Assembly: GCA_945643635.1 (NCBI GenBank)
Contig: CALZFC010000021.1
Location: 4,810,001-4,874,000 of the forward strand
Reading direction: 5' to 3'
DNA: 64,000 nt
From: Allodiplogaster sudhausi
Taxonomy: Eukaryota; Nematoda; Chromadorea; Rhabditida; Diplogasteridae
Positions within the stretch are counted from its first letter, which is position 1. Every line of letters begins with the position of its first letter. Below are positions 46,684 through 60,935 of this stretch, piece by piece. The notes beneath the pieces were generated by a model. The model was not told where the DNA came from, did not search any database, and was given only the letters and a program-made list of their open reading frames with translations. The position numbers and the translations under genes were made by a program.

Positions 46684-49600
46684 TTTTCTTTTTATTCTTT
46701 CGTTTTAACCACGACTAACGATAAAATTAAGAACATTCTTCTGAAAGATGAACTTGTCAGCAGCGTGGCGCAGTGGAAGCGTGCTGGGCCCATAACCCAG
46801 AGGTCGGTGGATCGAAATCACTCGCTGCTATTTCCTTTTTATTCTTTCGTTTTAATCAAGACTAACGATAAAATTTATGTACATTCTTCTGAAAGATGAT
46901 CTTGTCAGCAGCGTGGCGCAGTGGAAGCGTGCTGGGCCCATAACCCAGAGGTCGGTGGATCGAAACTACTCGTTGCTATTTTCTCTTTATTCTTTCGTTT
47001 TAACCACGACTAACGATAAAATTAAGAACATTCTTCTGAAACATGAACTTGTCAGCAGCGTGGCGCAGTGGAAGCGTGCTGGGCCCATAACCCAGAGGTC
47101 GGTGGATCGAAATCACTCGCTGCTATTTCCTTTTTATTCTTTCGTTTTAATCACGACTAACGATAAAATTAAGAACATTCTTCTGAAACATGATCTTGTC
47201 AGCAGCGTGGCGCAGTGGAAGCGTGCTGGGCCCATAACCCAGAGGTCGGTGGATCGAAACCACTCGCTGCTATTTTCTTTTTATTCTTTCGTTTTAACCA
47301 CGATGAACGATAAAATTATGTACATTCTTCTGTACGATGATCTTGTCAGCAGCGTGGCGCAGTGGAAGCGTGCTGGGCCCATAACCCAGAGGTCGGTGGA
47401 TCGAAACTACTCGTTGCTATTTTCTCTTTATTCTTTCGTTTTAATCACGACTAACGATAAAATTATGTACATTCTTCTGAAAGATGATCTTGTCAGCAGC
47501 GTGGCGCAGTGGAAGCGTGCTGGGCCCATAACCCAGAGGTCGGTGGATCGAAACCACTCTCTGCTATTTTCTTTTTATTCTTTCGTTTTAATCAAGATTA
47601 ACGATAAAATTATGTACATTCTTCTGAAACATGATCTTGTCAGCAGCGTGGCGCAGTGGAAGCGTGCTGGGCCCATAACCCAGAGGTCGGTGGATCGAAA
47701 CCACTCGCTGCTATTTTCTTTTTATTCTTTCGTTTTAACCACGACTAACGATAAAATTAAGTACATTCTTCTGAAAGACGAACTTGTCAGCAGCGTGGCG
47801 CAGTGGAAGCGTGCTGGGCCCATAACCCAGAGGTCGGTGGATCGAAACTACTCGTTGCTATTTTCTCTTTATTCTTTCGTTTTAACCACGACTAACGATA
47901 AAATTAAGTACATTCTTCTGAAAGATGAACTTGTCAGCAGCGTGGCGCAGTGGAAGCGTGCTGGGCCCATAACCCAGAGGTCGGTGGATCGAAACCACTC
48001 TCTGCTATTTTCTTTTTATTCTTTCGTTTTAATCACGACTAACGATAAAATTATGTACATTCTTCTGAAACATGATCTTGTCAGCAGCGTGGCGCAGTGG
48101 AAGCGTGCTGGGCCCATAACCCAGAGGTCGGTGGATCGAAACCACTCGCTGCTATTTTCTTTTTATTCTTTCGTTTTAACCACGACTAACGATAAAATTA
48201 AGTACATTCTTCTGAAAGATGAACTTGTCAGCAGCGTGGCGCAGTGGAAGCGTGCTGGGCCCATAACCCAGAGGTCGGTGGATCGAAACCACTCGCTGCT
48301 ATTTCTTTTTATTCTTTCGTTTTAATCACGACTAACGATAAAATTATGTACATTCTTCTGAAAGATGATCTTGTCAGCAGCGTGGCGCAGTGGAAGCGTG
48401 CTGGGCCCATAACCCAGAGGTCGGTGGATCGAAACTACTCGTTGCTATTTTCTCTTTATTCTTTCGTTTTAACCACGACTAACGATAAAATTAAGAACAT
48501 TCTTCTGAAACATGAACTTGTCAGCAGCGTGGCGCAGTGGAAGCGTGCTGGGCCCATAACCCAGAGGTCGGTGGATCGAAACCACTCGCTGCTATTTCCT
48601 TTTTATTCTTTCGTTTTAATCACGACTAACGATAAAATTAAGTACATTCTTCTGAAACATGATCTTGTCAGCAGCGTGGCGCAGTGGAAGCGTGCTGGGC
48701 CCATAACCCAGAGGTCGGTGGATCGAAACCACTCGCTGCTATTTTCTTTTTATTCTTTCGTTTTAACCACGACTAACGATAAAATTATGTACATTCTTCT
48801 GAAAGATGATCTTGTCAGCAGCGTGGCGCAGTGGAAGCGTGCTGGGCCCATAACCCAGAGGTCGGTGGATCGAAACCACTCGCTGCTATTTTCTCTTTAT
48901 TCTTTCGTTTTAATCACGACTAACGATAAAATTATGTACATTCTTCTGAAAGATGATCTTGTCAGCAGCGTGGCGCAGTGGAAGCGTGCTGGGCCCATAA
49001 CCCAGAGGTCGGTGGATCGAAACCACTCGCTGCTATTTTCTTTTTATTCTTTCGTTTTAACCACGACTAACGATAAAATTAAGTACATTCTTCTGAAAGA
49101 CGAACTTGTCAGCAGCGTGGCGCAGTGGAAGCGTGCTGGGCCCATAACCCAGAGGTCGGTGGATCGAAACCACTCGCTGCTATTTTCTTTTTTTTTCTTT
49201 CGTTTTAATCACGACTAACGATAAAATTAAGTACATTCTTCTGAAACATGATCTTGTCAGCAGCGTGGCGCAGTGGAAGCGTGCTGGGCCCATAACCCAG
49301 AGGTCGGTGGATCGAAACTACTCGTTGCTATTTTCTCTTTATTCTTTCGTTTTAACCACGACTAACGATAAAATTAAGTACATTCTTCTGAAAGACGAAC
49401 TTGTCAGCAGCGTGGCGCAGTGGAAGCGTGCTGGGCCCATAACCCAGAGGTCGGTGGATCGAAACCACTCGCTGCTATTTCCTTTTTATTCTTTCGTTTT
49501 AATCACGACTAACGATAAAATTATGTACATTCTTCTGAACGATGATCTTGTCAGCAGCGTGGCGCAGTGGAAGCGTGCTGGGCCCATAACCCAGAGGTCG

Positions 49601-52600
49601 GTGGATCGAAACTACTCGTTGCTATTTTCTCTTTATTCTTTCGTTTTAATCACGACTAACGATAAAATTATGTACATTCTTCTGAAAGATGATCTTGTCA
49701 GCAGCGTGGCGCAGTGGAAGCGTGCTGGGCCCATAACCCAGAGGTCGGTGGATCGAAACCACTCTCTGCTATTTTCTTTTTATTCTTTCGTTTTAATCAA
49801 GATTAACGATAAAATTATGTACATTCTTCTGAAACATGATCTTGTCAGCAGCGTGGCGCAGTGGAAGCGTGCTGGGCCCATAACCCAGAGGTCGGTGGAT
49901 CGAAACCACTCGCTGCTATTTTCTTTTTATTCTTTCGTTTTAACCACGACTAACGATAAAATTAAGAACATTCTTCTGAAAGATGAACTTGTCAGCAGCG
50001 TGGCGCAGTGGAAGCGTGCTGGGCCCATAACCCAGAGGTCGGTGGATCGAAATCACTCGCTGCTATTTCCTTTTTATTCTTTCGTTTTAATCACGACTAA
50101 CGATAAAATTTATGTACATTCTTCTGAAAGATGATCTTGTCAGCAGCGTGGCGCAGTGGAAGCGTGCTGGGCCCATAACCCAGAGGTCGGTGGATCGAAA
50201 CTACTCGCTGCTATTTCTCTTTATTCTTTCGTTTTAACCACGACTAACGATAAAATTAAGAACATTCTTCTGAAACATGAACTTGTCAGCAGCGTGGCGC
50301 AGTGGAAGCGTGCTGGGCCCATAACCCAGAGGTCGGTGGATCGAAATCACTCGCTGCTATTTTCTTTTTATTCTTTCGTTTTAATCACGACTAACGATAA
50401 AATTAAGTACATTCTTCTGAAACATGATCTTGTCAGCAGCGTGGCGCAGTGGAAGCGTGCTGGGCCCATAACCCAGAGGTCGGTGGATCGAAACCACTCG
50501 CTGCTATTTTCTTTTTATTCTTTCGTTTTAACCACGACTAACGATAAAATTAAGTACATTCTTCTGAAAGATGAACTTGTCAGCAGCGTGGCGCAGTGGA
50601 AGCGTGCTGGGCCCATAACCCAGAGGTCGGTGGATCGAAACCACTCGCTGCTATTTTCTTTTTATTCTTTCGTTTTAACCACGACTAACGATAAAATTAA
50701 GAACATTCTTCTGAAAGATGAACTTGTCAGCAGCGTGGCGCAGTGGAAGCGTGCTGGGCCCATAACCCAGAGGTCGGTGGATCGAAACCACTCGCTGCTA
50801 TTTCCTTTTTATTCTTTCGTTTTAATCAAGACTAACGATAAAATTTATGTACATTCTTCTGAAAGATGATCTTGTCAGCAGCGTGGCGCAGTGGAAGCGT
50901 GCTGGGCCCATAACCCAGAGGTCGGTGGATCGAAACTACTCGTTGCTATTTTCTCTTTATTCTTTCGTTTTAACCACGACTAACGATAAAATTAAGACAT
51001 TCTTCTGAAACATGAACTTGTCAGCAGCGTGGCGCAGTGGAAGCGTGCTGGGCCCATAACCCAGAGGTCGGTGGATCGAAATCACTCGCTGCTATTTCCT
51101 TTTTATTCTTTCGTTTTAATCACGACTAACGATAAAATTAAGAACATTCTTCTGAAACATGATCTTGTCAGCAGCGTGGCGCAGTGGAAGCGTGCTGGGC
51201 CCATAACCCAGAGGTCGGTGGATCGAAACCACTCGCTGCTATTTTCTTTTTATTCTTTCGTTTTAACCACGATGAACGATAAAATTATGTACATTCTTCT
51301 GAACGATGATCTTGTCAGCAGCGTGGCGCAGTGGAAGCGTGCTGGGCCCATAACCCAGAGGTCGGTGGATCGAAACTACTCGTTGCTATTTTCTCTTTAT
51401 TCTTTCGTTTTAATCACGACTAACGATAAAATTATGTACATTCTTCTGAAAGATGATCTTGTCAGCAGCGTGGCGCAGTGGAAGCGTGCTGGGCCCATAA
51501 CCCAGAGGTCGGTGGATCGAAACCACTCTCTGCTATTTTCTTTTTATTCTTTCGTTTTAATCACGACTAACGATAAAATTATGTACATTCTTCTGAAACA
51601 TGATCTTGTCAGCAGCGTGGCGCAGTGGAAGCGTGCTGGGCCCATAACCCAGAGGTCGGTGGATCGAAACCACTCGCTGCTATTTTCTTTTATTCTTTCG
51701 TTTTAACCACGACTAACGATAAAATTAAGTACATTCTTCTGAAAGATGAACTTGTCAGCAGCGTGGCGCAGTGGAAGCGTGCTGGGCCCATAACCCAGAG
51801 GTCGGTGGATCGAAACTACTCGTTGCTATTTTCTCTTTATTCTTTCGTTTTAACCACGACTAACGATAAAATTAAGTACATTCTTCTGAAAGACGAACTT
51901 GTCAGCAGCGTGGCGCAGTGGAAGCGTGCTGGGCCCATAACCCAGAGGTCGGTGGATCGAAACCACTCGCTGCTATTTTCTTTTTATTCTTTCGTTTTAA
52001 CCACGACTAACGATAAAATTAAGAACATTCTTCTGAAAGATGAACTTGTCAGCAGCGTGGCGCAGTGGAAGCGTGCTGGGCCCATAACCCAGAGGTCGGT
52101 GGATCGAAATCACTCGCTGCTATTTCCTTTTTATTCTTTCGTTTTAATCAAGACTAACGATAAAATTATGTACATTCTTCTGAAAGATGATCTTGTCAGC
52201 AGCGTGGCGCAGTGGAAGCGTGCTGGGCCCATAACCCAGAGGTCGGTGGATCGAAACTACTCGTTGCTATTTTCTCTTTATTCTTTCGTTTTAACCACGA
52301 CTAACGATAAAATTAAGAACATTCTTCTGAAACATGAACTTGTCAGCAGCGTGGCGCAGTGGAAGCGTGCTGGGCCCATAACCCAGAGGTCGGTGGATCG
52401 AAATCACTCGCTGCTATTTCCTTTTTATTCTTTCGTTTTAATCACGACTAACGATAAAATTAAGAACATTCTTCTGAAACATGATCTTGTCAGCAGCGTG
52501 GCGCAGTGGAAGCGTGCTGGGCCCATAACCCAGAGGTCGGTGGATCGAAACCACTCGCTGCTATTTTCTTTTTATTCTTTCGTTTTAACCACGATAACGA

Positions 52601-55600
52601 TAAAATTATGTACATTCTTCTGTACGATGATCTTGTCAGCAGCGTGGCGCAGTGGAAGCGTGCTGGGCCCATAACCCAGAGGTCGGTGGATCGAAACTAC
52701 TCGTTGCTATTTTCTCTTTATTCTTTCGTTTTAACCACGACTAACGATAAAATTAAGTACATTCTTCTGAAAGATGAACTTGTCAGCAGCGTGGCGCAGT
52801 GGAAGCGTGCTGGGCCCATAACCCAGAGGTCGGTGGATCGAAACCACTCGCTGCTATTTTCTTTTTATTCTTTCGTTTTAACCACGACTAACGATAAAAT
52901 TAGAACATTCTTCTGAAAGATGAACTTGTCAGCAGCGTGGCGCAGTGGAAGCGTGCTGGGCCCATAACCCAGAGGTCGGTGGATCGAAATCACTCGCTGC
53001 TATTTCCTTTTTATTCTTTCGTTTTAATCACGACTAACGATAAAATTATGTACATTCTTCTGAAAGATGATCTTGTCAGCAGCGTGGCGCAGTGGAAGCG
53101 TGCTGGGCCCATAACCCAGAGGTCGGTGGATCGAAACTACTCGTTGCTATTTTCTCTTTATTCTTTCGTTTTAACCACGACTAACGATAAAATTAAGAAC
53201 ATTCTTCTGAAACATGAACTTGTCAGCAGCGTGGCGCAGTGGAAGCGTGCTGGGCCCATAACCCAGAGGTCGGTGGATCGAAACCACTCGCTGCTATTTC
53301 CTTTTTATTCTTTCGTTTTAATCACGACTAACGATAAAATTAAGAACATTCTTCTGAAAGATGATCTTGTCAGCAGCGTGGCGCAGTGGAAGCGTGCTGG
53401 GCCCATAACCCAGAGGTCGGTGGATCGAAACCACTCGCTGCTATTTTCTTTTTATTCTTTCGTTTTAACCACGATGAACGATAAAATTATGTACATTCTT
53501 CTGTACGATGATCTTGTCAGCAGCGTGGCGCAGTGGAAGCGTGCTGGGCCCATAACCCAGAGGTCGGTGGATCGAAACTACTCGTTGCTATTTTCTCTTA
53601 TTCTTTCGTTTTAATCACGACTAACGATAAAATTATGTACATTCTTCTGAAAGATGATCTTGTCAGCAGCGTGGCGCAGTGGAAGCGTGCTGGGCCCATA
53701 ACCCAGAGGTCGGTGGATCGAAACCACTCTCTGCTATTTTCTTTTTATTCTTTCGTTTTAATCAAGATTAACGATAAAATTATGTACATTCTTCTGAAAC
53801 ATGATCTTGTCAGCAGCGTGGCGCAGTGGAAGCGTGCTGGGCCCATAACCCAGAGGTCGGTGGATCGAAACCACTCGCTGCTATTTTCTTTTTATTCTTT
53901 CGTTTTAACCACGACTAACGATAAAATTAAGTACATTCTTCTGAAAGATGAACTTGTCAGCAGCGTGGCGCAGTGGAAGCGTGCTGGGCCCATAACCCAG
54001 AGGTCGGTGGATCGAAACCACTCGCTGCTATTTTCTTTTTTTTTCTTTGTTTTAATCACGACTAACGATAAAATTAAGTACATTCTTCTGAAAGATGAAC
54101 TTGTCAGCAGCGTGGCGCAGTGGAAGCGTGCTGGGCCCATAACCCAGAGGTCGGTGGATCGAAACCACTCGCTGCTATTTCCTTTTTATTCTTTCGTTTT
54201 AATCACGACTAACGATAAAATTAAGAACATTCTTCTGAAACATGATCTTGTCAGCAGCGTGGCGCAGTGGAAGCGTGCTGGGCCCATAACCCAGAGGTCG
54301 GTGGATCGAAACCACTCGCTGCTATTTTCTTTTTATTCTTTCGTTTTAACCACGATAACGATAAAATTATGTACATTCTTCTGAAAGATGATCTTGTCAG
54401 CAGCGTGGCGCAGTGGAAGCGTGCTGGGCCCATAACCCAGAGGTCGGTGGATCGAAACTACTCGTTGCTATTTTCTCTTTATTCTTTCGTTTTAATCACG
54501 ACTAACGATAAAATTATGTACATTCTTCTGAAAGATGATCTTGTCAGCAGCGTGGCGCAGTGGAAGCGTGCTGGGCCCATAACCCAGAGGTCGGTGGATC
54601 GAAACCACTCGCTGCTATTTTCTTTTTATTCTTTCGTTTTAATCACGACTAACGATAAAATTATGTACATTCTTCTGAAAGATGATCTTGTCAGCAGCGT
54701 GGCGCAGTGGAAGCGTGCTGGGCCCATAACCCAGAGGTCGGTGGATCGAAACCACTCGCTGCTATTTTCTTTTTATTCTTTCGTTTTAACCACGACTAAC
54801 GATAAAATTAAGTACATTCTTCTGAAAGATGAACTTGTCAGCAGCGTGGCGCAGTGGAAGCGTGCTGGGCCCATAACCCAGAGGTCGGTGGATCGAAACT
54901 ACTCGTTGCTATTTTCTCTTTATTCTTTCGTTTTAACCACGACTAACGATAAAATTAAGTACATTCTTCTGAAAGATGAACTTGTCAGCAGCGTGGCGCA
55001 GTGGAAGCGTGCTGGGCCCATAACCCAGAGGTCGGTGGATCGAAACCACTCGCTGCTATTTTCTTTTTATTCTTTCGTTTTAACCACGACTAACGATAAA
55101 ATTAAGAACATTCTTCTGAAAGATGAACTTGTCAGCAGCGTGGCGCAGTGGAAGCGTGCTGGGCCCATAACCCAGAGGTCGGTGGATCGAAATCACTCGC
55201 TGCTATTTCCTTTTTATTCTTTCGTTTTAATCACGACTAACGATAAAATTATGTACATTCTTCTGAAAGATGATCTTGTCAGCAGCGTGGCGCAGTGGAA
55301 GCGTGCTGGGCCCATAACCCAGAGGTCGGTGGATCGAAACTACTCGTTGCTATTTTCTCTTTATTCTTTCGTTTTAACCACGACTAACGATAAAATTAAG
55401 AACATTCTTCTGAAAGATGAACTTGTCAGCAGCGTGGCGCAGTGGAAGCGTGCTGGGCCCATAACCCAGAGGTCGGTGGATCGAAATCACTCGCTGCTAT
55501 TTTCTTTTTATTCTTTCGTTTTAATCACGACTAACGATAAAATTAAGAACATTCTTCTGAAACATGATCTTGTCAGCAGCGTGGCGCAGTGGAAGCGTGC

Positions 55601-57045
55601 TGGGCCCATAACCCAGAGGTCGGTGGATCGAAACCACTCGCTGCTATTTTCTTTTTATTCTTTCGTTTTAACCACGATGAACGATAAAATTATGTACATT
55701 CTTCTGTACGATGATCTTGTCAGCAGCGTGGCGCAGTGGAAGCGTGCTGGGCCCATAACCCAGAGGTCGGTGGATCGAAACTACTCGTTGCTATTTTCTC
55801 TTTATTCTTTCGTTTTAACCACGACTAACGATAAAATTAAGTACATTCTTCTGAAAGACGAACTTGTCAGCAGCGTGGCGCAGTGGAAGCGTGCTGGGCC
55901 CATAACCCAGAGGTCGGTGGATCGAAACCACTCGCTGCTATTTTCTTTTTATTCTTTCGTTTTAACCACGACTAACGATAAAATTAAGAACATTCTTCTG
56001 AAAGATGAACTTGTCAGCAGCGTGGCGCAGTGGAAGCGTGCTGGGCCCATAACCCAGAGGTCGGTGGATCGAAATCACTCGCTGCTATTTCCTTTTTATT
56101 CTTTCGTTTTAATCAAGACTAACGATAAAATTTATGTACATTCTTCTGAAAGATGATCTTGTCAGGAGCGTGGCGCAGTGGAAGCGTGCTGGGCCCATAA
56201 CCCAGAGGTCGGTGGATCGAAACTACTCGTTGCTATTTTCTCTTTATTCTTTCGTTTTAACCACGACTAACGATAAAATTAAGAACATTCTTCTGAAACA
56301 TGAACTTGTCAGCAGCGTGGCGCAGTGGAAGCGTGCTGGGCCCATAACCCAGAGGTCGGTGGATCGAAATCACTCGCTGCTATTTCCTTTTTATTCTTTC
56401 GTTTTAATCACGACTAACGATAAAATTAAGTACATTCTTCTGAAACATGATCTTGTCAGCAGCGTGGCGCAGTGGAAGCGTGCTGGGCCCATAACCCAGA
56501 GGTCGGTGGATCGAAACCACTCGCTGCTATTTTCTTTTTATTCTTTCGTTTTAACCACGATGAACGATAAAATTATGTACATTCTTCTGTACGATGATCT
56601 TGTCAGCAGCGTGGCGCAGTGGAAGCGTGCTGGGCCCATAACCCAGAGGTCGGTGGATCGAAACTACTCGTTGCTATTTTCTCTTTATTCTTTCGTTTTA
56701 ATCACGACTAACGATAAAATTATGTATATTCTTCTGAAAGATGATCTTGTCAGCAGCGTGGCGCAGTGGAAGCGTGCTGGGCCCATAACCCAGAGGTCGG
56801 TGGATCGAAACCACTCGCTGCTATTTTCTTTTTATTCTTTCGTTTTAATCAAGATTAACGATAAAATTATGTACATTCTTCTGAAACATGATCTTGTCAG
56901 CAGCGTGGCGCAGTGGAAGCGTGCTGGGCCCATAACCCAGAGGTCGGTGGATCGAAACCACTCGCTGCTATTTTCTTTTTATTCTTTCGTTTTAACCACG
57001 ACTAACGATAAAATTAAGTACATTCTTCTGAAAGATGAACTTGTC

Positions 57046-57117
57046 AGCAGCGTGGCGCAGTGGAAGCGTGCTGGGCCCATAACCCAGAGGTCGGTGGATC
57101 GAAACCACTTGCTGCTA
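57046..57117 (+). tRNA. tRNA-iMet(CAU) with C66U
   Basis: The acceptor 3' strand UGCUGCU makes G7:U66 a wobble. The structure is otherwise consensus. I saw this change once. Confidence 0.8.
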
Positions 57118-57633
57118 TTTTCTTTTTTTTCTTTCGTTTTAATCACGACTAACGATAAAATTAAGAACATTCTTCTGAAACATGATCTTGTCAGCAGCGT
57201 GGCGCAGTGGAAGCGTGCTGGGCCCATAACCCAGAGGTCGGTGGATCGAAACCACTCGCTGCTATTTTCTCTTTATTCTTTCGTTTTAACCACGACTAAC
57301 GATAAAATTAAGTACATTCTTCTGAAAGATGAACTTGTCAGCAGCGTGGCGCAGTGGAAGCGTGCTGGGCCCATAACCCAGAGGTCGGTGGATCGAAATC
57401 ACTCGCTGCTATTTCCTTTTATTCTTTCGTTTTAATCACGACTAACGATAAAATTTATGTACATTCTTCTGAAAGATGATCTTGTCAGCAGCGTGGCGCA
57501 GTGGAAGCGTGCTGGGCCCATAACCCAGAGGTCGGTGGATCGAAACTACTCGTTGCTATTTTCTCTTTATTCTTTCGTTTTAACCACGACTAACGATAAA
57601 ATTAAGTACATTCTTCTGAAAGATGAACTTGTC

Positions 57634-57705
57634 AGCAGCGTGGCGCAGTGGAAGCGTGCTGGGCCCATAACCCAGAGGTCGGTGGATCGAAACCAATCGC
57701 TGCTA
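57634..57705 (+). pseudogene. tRNA-iMet-like copy with C64A
   Basis: T-stem strand CCAAU puts A64 opposite G50. I saw this change once. Confidence 0.65.
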
Positions 57706-58219
57706 TTTTCTTTTTATTCTTTCGTTTTAACCACGATGAACGATAAAATTATGTACATTCTTCTGAAAGGCGAACTTGTCAGCAGCGTGGCGCAGTGGAA
57801 GCGTGCTGGGCCCATAACCCAGAGGTCGGTGGATCGAAACCACTCGCTGCTATTTTCTTTTTATTCTTTCGTTTTAACCACGATGAACGATAAAATTATG
57901 TACATTCTTCTGTACGATGACCTTGTCAGCAGCGTGGCGCAGTGGAAGCGTGCTGGGCCCATAACCCAGAGGTCGGTGGATCGAAACCACTCGCTGCTAT
58001 TTTCTTTTTATTCTTTCGTTTTAACCACGATAACGATAAAATTATGTACATTCTTCTGAACGATGACCTTGTCAGCAGCGTGGCGCAGTGGAAGCGTGCT
58101 GGGCCCATAACCCAGAGGTCGGTGGATCGAAACCACTCGCTGCTATTTTCTTTTTATTCTTTCGTTTTAACCACGATAACGATAAAATTATGTATATTCT
58201 TCTGAAAGATGATCTTGTC

Positions 58220-58291
58220 AGCAGCGTGGCGCAGTGGAAGCGTGCTGGGCCCATAACCCATAGGTCGGTGGATCGAAACCACTCGCTGCTA
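58220..58291 (+). pseudogene. tRNA-iMet-like copy with G43U
   Basis: Anticodon stem CCCAU gives a C27-U43 mismatch at the top of the stem. The anticodon and the three G:C pairs are intact. I saw this change once. Confidence 0.65.
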
Positions 58292-59394
58292 TTTTCTTTT
58301 TATTCTTTCGTTTTAACCACGATGAACGATAAAATTATGTACATTCTTCTGTACGATGATCTTGTCAGCAGCGTGGCGCAGTGGAAGCGTGCTGGGCCCA
58401 TAACCCAGAGGTCGGTGGATCGAAACCACTCGCTGCTATTTTCTTTTTATTCTTTCGTTTTAACCACGATGAACGATAAAATTATGTACATTCTTCTGAA
58501 CGATGATCTTGTCAGCAGCGTGGCGCAGTGGAAGCGTGCTGGGCCCATAACCCAGAGGTCGGTGGATCGAAACTACTCGTTGCTATTTTCTCTTTATTCT
58601 TTCGTTTTAATCACGACTAACGATAAAATTATGTATATTCTTCTGAAAGATGATCTTGTCAGCAGCGTGGCGCAGTGGAAGCGTGCTGGGCCCATAACCC
58701 AGAGGTCGGTGGATCGAAACCACTCGCTGCTATTTTCTTTTTATTCTTTCGTTTTAACCACGATAACGATAAAATTATGTACATTCTTCTGAACGATGAC
58801 CTTGTCAGCAGCGTGGCGCAGTGGAAGCGTGCTGGGCCCATAACCCAGAGGTCGGTGGATCGAAACCACTCGCTGCTATTTTCTTTTTATTCTTTCGTTT
58901 TAACCACGACTAACGATAAAATTAAGTACATTCTTCTGAAAGATGAACTTGTCAGCAGCGTGGCGCAGTGGAAGCGTGCTGGGCCCATAACCCAGAGGTC
59001 GGTGGATCGAAACCACTCGCTGCTATTTTCTTTTTATTCTTTCGTTTTAACCACGACTAACGATAAAATTAAGTACATTCTTCTGAAAGACGAACTTGTC
59101 AGCAGCGTGGCGCAGTGGAAGCGTGCTGGGCCCATAACCCAGAGGTCGGTGGATCGAAACTACTCGCTGCTATTTTCTCTTTATTCTTTCGTTTTAACCA
59201 CGACTAACGATAAAATTAAGTACATTCTTCTGAAAGACGAACTTGTCAGCAGCGTGGCGCAGTGGAAGCGTGCTGGGCCCATAACCCAGAGGTCGGTGGA
59301 TCGAAACCACTCGCTGCTATTTTCTTTTTATTCTTTCGTTTTAACCACGACTAACGATAAAATTAAGAACATTCTTCTGAAAGATGAACTTGTC

Positions 59395-59466
59395 AGCAGC
59401 GTGGCGCAGTGGAAGCGTGCTGGGCCGATAACCCAGAGGTCGGTGGATCGAAATCACTCGCTGCTA
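59395..59466 (+). tRNA. Initiator-type tRNA with anticodon GAU
   Basis: C34G (position 59427) changes CAU to GAU, which reads AUC/AUU (Ile). The copy also has the C61U T-stem. I saw this anticodon once. Confidence 0.85.
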
Positions 59467-60864
59467 TTTCCTTTTTATTCTTTCGTTTTAATCACGACTA
59501 ACGATAAAATTAAGAACATTCTTCTGAAACATGATCTTGTCAGCAGCGTGGCGCAGTGGAAGCGTGCTGGGCCCATAACCCAGAGGTCGGTGGATCGAAA
59601 CCACTCGCTGCTATTTTCTTTTTATTCTTTCGTTTTAACCACGATAACGATAAAATTATGTACATTCTTCTGTACGATGATCTTGTCAGCAGCGTGGCGC
59701 AGTGGAAGCGTGCTGGGCCCATAACCCAGAGGTCGGTGGATCGAAACTACTCGTTGCTATTTTCTCTTTATTCTTTCGTTTTAACCACGACTAACGATAA
59801 AATTAAGTACATTCTTCTGAAAGACGAACTTGTCAGCAGCGTGGCGCAGTGGAAGCGTGCTGGGCCCATAACCCAGAGGTCGGTGGATCGAAACCACTCG
59901 CTGCTATTTTCTTATTATTCTTTCGTTTTAACCACGACTAACGATAAAATTAAAAACATTCTTCTGAAAGATGAACTTGTCAGCAGCGTGGCGCAGTGGA
60001 AGCGTGCTGGGCCCATAACCCAGAGGTCGGTGGATCGAAATCACTCGCTGCTATTTCCTTTTTATTCTTTCGTTTTAATCAAGACTAACGATAAAATTTA
60101 TGTACATTCTTCTGAAAGATGATCTTGTCAGGAGCGTGGCGCAGTGGAAGCGTGCTGGGCCCATAACCCAGAGGTCGGTGGATCGAAACTACTCGTTGCT
60201 ATTTTCTCTTTATTCTTTCGTTTTAACCACGACTAACGATAAAATTAAGAACATTCTTCTGAAACATGAACTTGTCAGCAGCGTGGCGCAGTGGAAGCGT
60301 GCTGGGCCCATAACCCAGAGGTCGGTGGATCGAAATCACTCGCTGCTATTTCCTTTTTATTCTTTCGTTTTAATCACGACTAACGATAAAATTAAGAACA
60401 TTCTTCTGAAACATGATCTTGTCAGCAGCGTGGCGCAGTGGAAGCGTGCTGGGCCCATAACCCAGAGGTCGGTGGATCGAAACCACTCGCTGCTATTTTC
60501 TTTTTATTCTTTCGTTTTAACCACGATGAACGATAAAATTATGTACATTCTTCTGTACGATGATCTTGTCAGCAGCGTGGCGCAGTGGAAGCGTGCTGGG
60601 CCCATAACCCAGAGGTCGGTGGATCGAAACTACTCGTTGCTATTTTCTCTTTATTCTTTCGTTTTAATCACGACTAACGATAAAATTATGTATATTCTTC
60701 TGAAAGATGATCTTGTCAGCAGCGTGGCGCAGTGGAAGCGTGCTGGGCCCATAACCCAGAGGTCGGTGGATCGAAACCACTCTCTACTATTTTCTTTTTA
60801 TTCTTTCGTTTTAATCAAGATTAACGATAAAATTATGTACATTCTTCTGAAACATGATCTTGTC

Positions 60865-60935
60865 AGCAGCGTGGCGCAGTGGAAGCGTGCTGGGCCCATA
60901 ACCAGAGGTCGGTGGATCGAAACCACTCGCTGCTA
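60865..60935 (+). pseudogene. tRNA-iMet-like copy, 1-nt deletion in the anticodon stem
   Basis: 71 nt; one C is missing from the CCC of the 3' anticodon strand, which would break the initiator-specific G:C stack. Confidence 0.75.

Larger units (their letters stand above)
35697..50837 (+). repeat. Array block 5: long irregular higher-order repeats, 103 copies
   Basis: Starts: 35736; 147-bp steps 35882-36764 (7); 36910-37792 (7); 37940; 38086-38527 (4); 38675-39998 (10); 40146-41910 (13); 42056-42497 (4); 42645-43821 (9); 43969; 44115-44850 (6); 44998,45145; 45291,45438; 45584-46172 (5); 46318-46759 (4); 46907-48230 (10); 48376-49111 (6); 49259-49994 (6); 50142; 50288-50729 (4). A recognisable order of unit types restarts at 38675, 40146, 42645 and 46907, with intervals of about 10, 17 and 29 units. 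Confidence 0.92.
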
